Assembly (NCBI GenBank): GCA_020634935.1
Contig: JACKAT010000015.1
Location: 1 to 64,000 of the forward strand
Length of the DNA: 64,000 bases
Source of the DNA: Anaerolineales bacterium
Lineage (GTDB): Bacteria > Chloroflexota > Anaerolineae > 4572-78 > J111
Direction: 5' to 3'
The notes below the pieces were generated by a model. The model was not told the origin of the DNA, ran no database searches, and saw nothing but the letters and a program-made list of their open reading frames with translations. The stretch's first letter is position 1. Every line of letters starts with the position of its first letter. Below, in pieces: positions 58,639 to 64,000 of this stretch. The translations under genes and the position numbers were made by a program.

Positions 58639-58902
58639 TTAAGCCATGATATCGTGCAATTTTTCCTGGTACTCGTCGCGGTTCAACTCACCGCGGGCGT
58701 ACCGCTGGTCTAGAATATCGCGGGCCGATAGCGTCTGGCCGTGGTAATGATCATCTGCCTGGCTACGGTCTCTTGAACCGGTGAATTTCTGCACCGCCCA
58801 GACAACCAGCACGACCATACCGACCAAGATAGCGATATTGAACAATATCCCAAATAGGCCATACAGACCAAATCCGGTTCCTAACATCGTTCCGCCCATC
58901 AT
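58639..58902 (-). CDS. SHOCT-domain membrane protein
   Basis: 87 residues. One transmembrane helix (FGILFNIAILVGMVVLVVWA) and a C-terminal SHOCT motif ARDILDQRYARGELNRDEYQ, nearly the same as in the next gene. Start ATG at 58902, with AGGAGGTACTGAAAA upstream. It is the first of the minus-strand copper-locus genes on this side and divergent from the Met-rich protein. Confidence 0.85.
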   Translation of the reverse strand: MMGGTMLGTGFGLYGLFGILFNIAILVGMVVLVVWAVQKFTGSRDRSQADDHYHGQTLSARDILDQRYARGELNRDEYQEKLHDIMA

Positions 58903-58983
58903 TTTTCAGTACCTCCTATAAATTGGGTTCGTATTCCTTCTCAATCTATCGGTAGCACTGCACTAAACCGTGGTAAAGAAGAA

Positions 58984-59054
58984 TTAGACAGAATTTACAA
59001 GATTATCACGATTTTATTTGTCATAATTAAGGTAAATCTTGTCAATTCTGTCGA
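58984..59054. repeat. palindromic element, family 3
   Basis: TTAGACAGAATTTACAAGAT at the left and AAATCTTGTCAATTCTGTC at the right are near-perfect complements around an AT-rich loop. Confidence 0.65.
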
Positions 59055-59187
59055 TTATTAGAGCTATTTTGTGTTTCCACGGTTTAATGTTGCGCTACCA
59101 ATCTATCTGTAGTGTAGCTTTACAACATGAAGCTACCTTGAAGCTTGTATAAAGATTCTGTAAAGATTGGTATTTATTCGGTAGACA

Positions 59188-59269
59188 AGGTGACTGGCAC
59201 TTAATCGCTATAATAGCCGCGTTGTATGCCACTCAATGGTCTCGATTTGAGCCAAAGTGCCAGTCACCT
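59188..59269. repeat. family-1 palindromic element, diverged copy
   Basis: AGGTGACTGGCACTT and AAAGTGCCAGTCACCT are inverted ends. Both arms carry the matching change from ACAGTCAC to ACTGGCAC, so pairing is kept. Confidence 0.7.
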
Positions 59270-59294
59270 GAGTCGTTACAAAGATTGAACTATT

Positions 59295-59349
59295 CTTTAC
59301 ACAACCTTTAAAGAACCCTCATAAAAACTTCAAATTGGTACGATATCAT
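59295..59349 (+). promoter_or_regulatory. OmpR/PhoB-type direct repeats with -10 box
   Basis: CTTTAC (59295), CTTTAA (59306), CCTCAT (59317) and CTTCAA (59328) are spaced exactly 11 bp. Ten bases after the last comes TATCAT (59344-59349). The layout is the same as at 7205-7248. A likely operator for a winged-helix response regulator, possibly the one encoded at 61362. Confidence 0.6.
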
Positions 59350-59444
59350 AAAGCTGTAAAATCGAAATTGACCCGACCCGGCCTATCAAAATTGCCGGCG
59401 GATGCCAATATATTCAATTAACTTATAACAAGGAGTACTTTACA

Positions 59445-60431
59445 ATGTTTAACAATAAATGGTTTTCAATCGCAGCCGGTAGCGGGCTGGCCGTTCTGTT
59501 GCTGGTCGGTCTCTTGACCGTGGTACCGGCTTTTGCTCAAGGTGGGGGAAAGTCGGGCGGCCCCGGCGGCATGATGGGGGGAACCGGCAATAATGGCGGT
59601 TCTGGCCCGGGTTGGATGATGGGCAACAGCCAGGGTATCACCGGAACCAATCAATTTGGCTTCGGCCCCGGCTGGATGATGCAGAATACGCAGGGTTATA
59701 GCGGCACCATGCCCTTCGGTTCCGGCATGATGGGGATGATGGGCAACTTCGCTAATGGCGATGGCAGCTTTGCCGGGATGATGAATGGTTTCGGCGGCAT
59801 GATGGGCGGCGGCGGGATGAACGTCAACCCCAACAATCCGTTCTATACGGCCCCCACCCCCCTCACGCTCGACGAAGCCACGACCATCCTCGACGCCTAC
59901 CTGGCCGACCTCGACGATACCAACTTGGCCTATCAAGACATAATGATTTTTGACAACCATACTTACGCCCAAATTGTCGAAAAAGACAGCGGCGCCGGCG
60001 TGATGGAGGTGCTGATTGACCCCACTACCCAAGCCGTTTACCCGGAAATGGGCCCCAATATGATGTGGAACCAGAAATACGGGATGATGTCCGGTTTCGG
60101 GCGCTACGGGATGATGGGCGGCATGATGGGCATGATGGGCGGCTTCAATAATGGAATGATGGGTAACCGCTCTAATCTTGATAATGCCGGCAGTCCGGCT
60201 GAGTTGACCGTCACCCCGGAACAGGCTGTAACCGACGCCCAAAGCTACCTTGATACGAATTTCAGCGACAAAGCCTTCACAGCCGAACAGGCCGCTCCCT
60301 TCTACGGCTACTACACCCTCGACATCAGCCAAGACGGCGAAACGGTGGGAATGCTTAGTGTTAATGGTTACACGGGCGCGGTTTGGCCTCACACCTGGCA
60401 TGGCAAGCTGTTAGTGATGGAGTCTGAATAG
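59445..60431 (+). CDS. secreted Met/Gly-rich protein with PepSY-like domains
   Basis: 328 residues with a cleavable signal (GLAVLLLVGLLTVVPAFAQG). Residues about 25-135 and 210-250 are rich in Met-Met-Gly and Met-Gly-Gly repeats, with GPGWMM repeated, a pattern that suits Cu(I) binding. Between and after them are two small PepSY-like alpha/beta domains (LTLDEATTILDAYLADLDDT with YAQIVEKDSGAGVMEVLIDP; TVTPEQAVTDAQSYLDTNFS with YGYYTLDISQDGETVGMLSV). AAGGAG precedes the ATG. Probably a periplasmic copper buffer; the promoter has response-regulator-type repeats. Confidence 0.8.
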   Translation: MFNNKWFSIAAGSGLAVLLLVGLLTVVPAFAQGGGKSGGPGGMMGGTGNNGGSGPGWMMGNSQGITGTNQFGFGPGWMMQNTQGYSGTMPFGSGMMGMMGNFANGDGSFAGMMNGFGGMMGGGGMNVNPNNPFYTAPTPLTLDEATTILDAYLADLDDTNLAYQDIMIFDNHTYAQIVEKDSGAGVMEVLIDPTTQAVYPEMGPNMMWNQKYGMMSGFGRYGMMGGMMGMMGGFNNGMMGNRSNLDNAGSPAELTVTPEQAVTDAQSYLDTNFSDKAFTAEQAAPFYGYYTLDISQDGETVGMLSVNGYTGAVWPHTWHGKLLVMESE

Positions 60432-60674
60432 CCCAAATTCACAGGTGTGTGTATCATGGTTATGATCCGGCTGAATTGCCGAAGTTGTTATCAAATTTAA
60501 ACCCGTCAGCGTGACTCTTCGGAACACCGCCGGCGTGACAATCAGTAGACCGCAATGCCCCCTTCGATGCGGTCGAGACCGGATCGACCTACTCAGGGTG
60601 CGGCGGTCTACTGAAAATATCTGACAACCGGCGACCGACATCTGACGACTATATATTTAGGGAAGGATTTACAA
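60432..60674. other. short intergenic region with no clear feature
   Basis: About 240 bases between the Met-rich and DUF302 genes. It contains an inverted pair AGTAGACCGC / GCGGTCTACT (about 60545-60612). It may carry a processing or weak termination signal. No gene is seen. Confidence 0.4.
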
Positions 60675-61073
60675 ATGACTCAAGAATATGGATTAAGAAC
60701 CACCCTCGATGTACCCTATGAAACCGCCATCGAGAAAACAACAGCCGCTTTAAAGGTAGAAGGGTTTGGCATCCTGACCGAGATCGACGTTAAAGCCACG
60801 CTCAAGAAAAAGCTGGACGCCGACTTTCGACCCTACATCATTCTGGGGGCTTGCAACCCTAACCTGGCTCACCAGGCCCTGCAAACAGAACTCGAATTGG
60901 GACTGCTGCTGCCCTGTAACGTCATCGTGTACGAAAGTGACGAGGGACAATCGATCGTCTCCGTCGTCGATCCGATTATGATGATGGGCGTTGTTGAAAA
61001 CGAGGCGCTGGCGATCGTCGCCAACGAGGCCAAGGCCCGTTTACAGCGCGTGATTACAGCGTTGAATAACTAA
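60675..61073 (+). CDS. DUF302-domain protein
   Basis: 132 residues. YGLRTTLDVPYETAIEKTTA plus LKVEGFGILTEIDVKATLKK is the DUF302 N-terminal strand-helix-strand, and YIILGACNPNLAHQALQTEL followed by LGLLLPCNVIVYE the second half with its C-N-P-x-x-A motif. A soluble alpha/beta protein, often near copper and redox genes, with unknown biochemistry; the two Cys could matter. RBS AAGGA. A terminator follows. Confidence 0.88.
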   Translation: MTQEYGLRTTLDVPYETAIEKTTAALKVEGFGILTEIDVKATLKKKLDADFRPYIILGACNPNLAHQALQTELELGLLLPCNVIVYESDEGQSIVSVVDPIMMMGVVENEALAIVANEAKARLQRVITALNN

Positions 61074-61087
61074 TCACCACAGCTACC

Positions 61088-61125
61088 GGTCCTCCGGCAA
61101 TACTCAACGGCCGGAGGGCCTTTTT
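61088..61125 (+). terminator. intrinsic terminator after the DUF302 gene
   Basis: GGTCCTCCGGC and GCCGGAGGGCC form an 11-bp stem (one G-U) with an 11-base loop and five T after it. Confidence 0.85.
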
Positions 61126-61197
61126 GGTATCCTCGCCGTCCAATTCGCAAGTGGTATTGACTTGCCTTCGCCATCGGCCTATCATGACCCTTATATA

Positions 61198-61350
61198 GAC
61201 CTCTATAGAGTTTTAAAGTTAGTGGAGTTAATGAGTTTTTTATAAATGATCGGGCTCATTCTTGGGCAAAATTTGGCTCATGTTTCACCTGAGAACTCAC
61301 TAAACTCCATAAACTCATAAAACTCCAAAAACTCTATAAACTCTAATAAA
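61198..61350. repeat. AT-rich inverted repeat of AAACTC/GAGTTT words
   Basis: The left arm repeats GAGTTTT, GTGGAGTTAATGAGTTTT; the right arm repeats TAAACTCCATAAACTCATAA and AAACTCTATAAACTC every 9-10 bases. It directly precedes the response-regulator ATG and could be either a dispersed palindrome or an autoregulatory site. Confidence 0.5.
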
Positions 61351-61361
61351 ATACAAAAATC

Positions 61362-62057
61362 ATGACAGCGCCAAAAATTTTAATCATCGATGACGAGCAA
61401 AGCATTATCAATCTGGTGTCGGCCTACTTGCGGCCCGAGGGCTATGAGGTTCACACGGCCACCGACGGCCCGACCGGGCTGAAAGCCGCCCGCACTATCC
61501 GGCCAGAGTTGATTGTGTTAGACATTATGCTGCCCGGCCTGGACGGCATCCAACTGCTCACCCAACTCCGGCGCGAGTCCGATGTGTACGTGATTATGCT
61601 CACAGCCAAAGCCGAAGAGACCGACAAAATCGTGGGGCTGTCGGTGGGCGCGGATGATTATTTGACCAAACCCTTTAGTCCGCGTGAACTGGTGGCCCGC
61701 ATCAAGGCCGCCCTGCGCCGCTACGGCCCGTCGAGCAGTTTGCCTGACAGCCGCCTGCTCACCTTCAACCGGCTGCGCATCGATCCCGACGGCCGGCAGG
61801 TTTGGAAAGATGATCAGCCGGTGGAGTTAACGGCCATCGAATTTGATCTCCTGCTGGCCCTGGCCGAACACCCTGGCCGGGTGCTCAGCCGGGAACAGTT
61901 GTTGCAGCGGGTCTGGGGACACGATTTTTACGGCGAGGCGCGGGTGGTTGATGTCCATCTGGGCCACATCCGTAAAAAGATTGAAACCCATCCGGCGCAA
62001 CCGGAATTCATTGTGACGGTTCGAGGCGTAGGTTATCGCTTTGAGGGTGAACCCTGA
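61362..62057 (+). CDS. OmpR-family response regulator
   Basis: 231 residues. The receiver domain has DD in ILIIDDEQS, Asp54-type acceptor in LIVLDIMLPGLDG and Lys in DYLTKPFSPRELV. The C-terminal winged helix has VELTAIEFDLLLALAEHPGR, VLSREQLLQRVWGHDFYGEA and VHLGHIRKKIE. No clear ribosome-binding site precedes the ATG. The stop overlaps the kinase start (TGATG). Given the surrounding genes it probably responds to copper or envelope stress. Confidence 0.92.
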   Translation: MTAPKILIIDDEQSIINLVSAYLRPEGYEVHTATDGPTGLKAARTIRPELIVLDIMLPGLDGIQLLTQLRRESDVYVIMLTAKAEETDKIVGLSVGADDYLTKPFSPRELVARIKAALRRYGPSSSLPDSRLLTFNRLRIDPDGRQVWKDDQPVELTAIEFDLLLALAEHPGRVLSREQLLQRVWGHDFYGEARVVDVHLGHIRKKIETHPAQPEFIVTVRGVGYRFEGEP

Positions 62058-63217
62058 TGCAATGGCTTGATCGGCTGAACACCAGTCTCGGCTGGAAACT
62101 GTTCATTTCATACCTGATCGTTATTTTGGTTGGGGGTGTGACCCTGGCTCTGGTAGCCGAATCAGCCGTGCCGACAGCTTTCAACCGGCATTTGCTGGGG
62201 ATGCAGCAGATGATGACCGGCAACCAGATGGGCATGCACCAGGTGGCGGCGGACGACCTGTTTGTTAATTTCCGCACGGCCGTGACCGAGGCCTTGCTCT
62301 GGGCCGCCGGGCTGGCAGCCATTAGCGCCGTTATCGTCAGTATTTTTGTTTCCCGAAGGGTTGTTAACCCGATCCGGCAGATGATGCAAGCCAGCCGGCG
62401 GATCGCCGACGGCCATTACGACGAGCGCGTGGCCGAAACCAATCGAGACGAATTGGGGCAGTTGGCCCGCAGCTTTAACCAAATGGCCGGCGCACTCGAA
62501 CAAATCGAGACGATGCGCCGCCAACTCATTGGCAATGTAGCCCACGAGTTACGCACCCCCCTCACCAATATCAAGGGTTATATGGAAGGTTTGATCGACG
62601 GGGTTGTGCCGCCCGACCCGGAAACTTACCAATTGGTCTATCGCGAAGCCGACCGTCTCCAGCGGCTGGTGACCGATTTACAAGAGTTGAGCCGGGTTGA
62701 AGCGGGGGTGATCGAACTGGATCGGCAATCACTTTCGCTGGCTGCACTAATCGAGCAAACCGCAGCCCGATTGCGCCCGCAATTCCAAGAGAAGGAGGTC
62801 TCGCTGCGGTTGGGCTTGGCAGCCGACCTGCCAGAAATTTTGGCCGATGAAGACCGATTGGGGCAGATTCTGTTGAATCTGGTGGGGAACGCGCTGCAAT
62901 ACACCCCCGGCGGCGGTACGGTGACGATTACGACCGCATTGAACTACAACGAAATTCATGTCCTCATCAAGGATACCGGTATTGGTCTCCGCGCCGAAGA
63001 TATACCGCACCTGTTCGACCGTTTCTACCGGGTCGATAAATCGCGCAGCCGGGCCGGCGGCGGCAGCGGCATTGGCCTGACCATCACCAAACACCTGGTT
63101 GAGGCTCACGGGGGCCGCATTTGGGCTACCAGCAAGGGGTTAGACCAGGGCAGTACCTTTACCTTTACCCTGCCTGCCAGCACAAAAAAAGGTGACAGTC
63201 GCGGTTCTGGGAGGTAA
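62057..63217 (+). CDS. membrane sensor histidine kinase
   Basis: 386 residues. Two transmembrane helices (about 14-35 and 77-100) enclose a short periplasmic loop rich in Met, His and Gln (HLLGMQQMMTGNQMGMHQVA), a plausible copper-sensing site. HAMP follows (VNPIRQMMQASRRIADGHYD), then HisKA with NVAHELRTPLTNIKGYMEGL and HATPase (LGQILLNLVGNALQYTPGGG; SGIGLTITKHLVEAHGG). The last ten codons and stop lie inside a family-1 palindromic element, so the C-terminus is repeat-derived. Paired with the regulator upstream by a one-base overlap. Confidence 0.9.
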   Translation: MQWLDRLNTSLGWKLFISYLIVILVGGVTLALVAESAVPTAFNRHLLGMQQMMTGNQMGMHQVAADDLFVNFRTAVTEALLWAAGLAAISAVIVSIFVSRRVVNPIRQMMQASRRIADGHYDERVAETNRDELGQLARSFNQMAGALEQIETMRRQLIGNVAHELRTPLTNIKGYMEGLIDGVVPPDPETYQLVYREADRLQRLVTDLQELSRVEAGVIELDRQSLSLAALIEQTAARLRPQFQEKEVSLRLGLAADLPEILADEDRLGQILLNLVGNALQYTPGGGTVTITTALNYNEIHVLIKDTGIGLRAEDIPHLFDRFYRVDKSRSRAGGGSGIGLTITKHLVEAHGGRIWATSKGLDQGSTFTFTLPASTKKGDSRGSGR

Positions 63218-63236
63218 ACCGGCGACTGTCACCTTT
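63188..63236. repeat. family-1 palindromic element overlapping the kinase stop codon
   Basis: AAAGGTGACAGTCGC and GCGACTGTCACCTTT form a perfect 15-bp stem around a 19-base loop. The loop holds the TAA of the kinase. It could double as a transcript-stabilising hairpin. Confidence 0.8.
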
Positions 63237-63255
63237 AACTCGTCCTGTCATGTTA

Positions 63256-63630
63256 TTAAAACGTAGCCGGGCGAGATCCACTCAAGAGTTCGACCCAGCG
63301 CTCCGGGGTCAGGCTGAATTTGGGTTTGGCCGGCGCTTCGACCTCGGTTTGGCTGTTACCGTTGCCTGCCTGCCCGATACTTAACAGGTTAATCCAATAC
63401 TCAGGCGTAAATTCGACTGGGGAGTAAGGATAGCCTTCGATGGTAAAGCGGATGGGCGTATAGGGGTAAACGGCTTGTTCGGTTGCGAAAACGGTGTTGA
63501 TGGTGGCCGGGCGAGATCCGCTCAACAGGTTGACCCAGCGTTCCGGGGTCATGCTGAACTTGGGCTGCGCTTCGGGCGCGACTTTGAATTCAATCGTGAT
63601 TTGTCGTTGTTGTTTAACTTGCGTAGTCAT
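63256..63630 (-). CDS. small protein with three internal repeats, unknown function
   Basis: 124 residues. KFSMTPERWVNLLSGSRPAT (about 24-43) recurs as KFSLTPERWVELLSGSRPAT (about 104-123), and a diverged middle copy reads EFTPEYWINLLSIG. The linkers are short and Pro/Tyr-rich (YPYTPIRFTIEGYPYSPV). There is no signal peptide or transmembrane helix. No family is recognised; a repeat-built binding protein is possible. AGAAAGGA precedes the ATG, and a GTTA/GTTT microsatellite lies just upstream. Confidence 0.6.
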   Translation of the reverse strand: MTTQVKQQRQITIEFKVAPEAQPKFSMTPERWVNLLSGSRPATINTVFATEQAVYPYTPIRFTIEGYPYSPVEFTPEYWINLLSIGQAGNGNSQTEVEAPAKPKFSLTPERWVELLSGSRPATF

Positions 63631-64000
63631 TTTAATAAATCCTTTCTTAGTTAGTTAGTTAGTTTGTTTGTTTAATGGCTCGACGAATTAATTTTGATTT
63701 CTTGTCCTTACTATACCAGCTTAGCGTATCAGAAAGGTTTCGAAAAGCGATCCAAAACGCGATCCAAAAAGAAATTTCGGTATTTTTGCCGGATTTTTTT
63801 CAATCGACCCAAATCGGTTTCAATTCTTTGTCGTTTTGACCGATCCCCGGTTACAATACGGGCGTCCTCAAGTCAACCCAAAACCGGGGGCATGGGGGGA
63901 GCTACCCTCTAAATCACCCCTTTTCCTTGCTGTAAGAACGATGCCTGGCCTTGCGGTTTGCTGGGTAGTGACCCGAAAGATAACGATGCCAACATTCTCC
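63631..64000. other. gene-free end of window
   Basis: It starts with a short TTAG/TTTG microsatellite (63647-63673). A direct repeat GCGATCCAAAA occurs twice near 63747-63770. Nothing else is supported; the short open frame at 63694 has no ribosome-binding site or recognisable content. Confidence 0.5.

Larger units (their letters stand above)
58903..59444. other. divergent regulatory interval of the copper locus
   Basis: No gene is seen. It holds a family-3 palindrome (58984-59054), a family-1 element (59188-59269) and 11-bp direct repeats with a -10 box (59295-59349) driving the Met-rich gene. Confidence 0.65.

Noticed and set aside
59466..60401. 311-residue minus-strand frame rich in His
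   Set aside because: It is the antisense of the Met-Gly-rich gene: Met codons read backwards give His, and the plus-strand gene has a signal peptide and a good ribosome-binding site.

Overview
The window reads as chromosome from a Chloroflexota bacterium, probably of the Anaerolineae type. This is inferred from a moderately GC-rich sequence, giant MalT-like LuxR and AfsR/BTAD regulators, many multi-domain PAS/GAF/REC kinases, Chloroflexi-style lipoproteins, ScpA, and a high density of interspersed palindromic repeats. No rRNA or tRNA gene was recognised.

Layout. 0-7 kb: the edge of a membrane-protein gene, a small conserved protein, an AraC/GyrI regulator, a MazEF-type toxin-antitoxin pair, a MalT-like LuxR activator, a DUF4469-like fragment and an epoxide hydrolase. 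7-16.6 kb: a GT39-like membrane glycosyltransferase, a nuclease-like protein, a LysE exporter, a PAS protein, repeat arrays, arginase and a lipoprotein. 16.7-29 kb: a signalling block with a CheB-CheR-PAS protein, a BTAD/AfsR ATPase regulator, a hybrid kinase and a REC-kinase. 29-31 kb: phosphofructokinase convergent with scpA. 31.2-35.5 kb: an unusual three-gene operon made of a TIR protein, a REC-kinase, and a REC plus degenerate sigma54-type AAA+ protein that ends in a deoxyribosyltransferase-like domain instead of a DNA-binding domain. 35.6-39.9 kb: SDR, methyltransferase and EamA exporter in an operon, then a GNAT. 40-43.6 kb: an accessory region with a ParB-like-fold protein, a 42-43 bp tandem array, palindromes, a LURP-one protein, and a BrnTA module between 22-bp direct repeats. 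43.6-50.3 kb: a REC-kinase whose H-box histidine is tyrosine, a KefB-type antiporter, a membrane protein, a glycosyltransferase and an MFS transporter.

50.4-63.2 kb is a copper/envelope-redox locus. It holds a CopB-type ATPase, a NarL-like regulator, a cytochrome c lipoprotein broken by one base, two adjacent genes with in-frame UGA at expected cysteine positions, a lipoprotein, a multicopper oxidase, two SHOCT membrane proteins, a Met-rich secreted protein, a DUF302 protein and an OmpR-type two-component system. The likely joint job is Cu(I) export, periplasmic oxidation and buffering, and copper-responsive transcription.

The strongest leads are the two adjacent candidate selenoprotein genes, each with a hairpin just after the UGA, and the TIR/REC-kinase/pseudo-AAA operon. 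Others are matching 11-bp-spaced direct-repeat promoters at 7.2 and 59.3 kb, a tandem array with covarying hairpin arms that is paired with the same composite palindrome seen at a second locus, and palindromic elements that have inserted in frame into several signalling genes. All family assignments are from reading the sequence; no database search was run.
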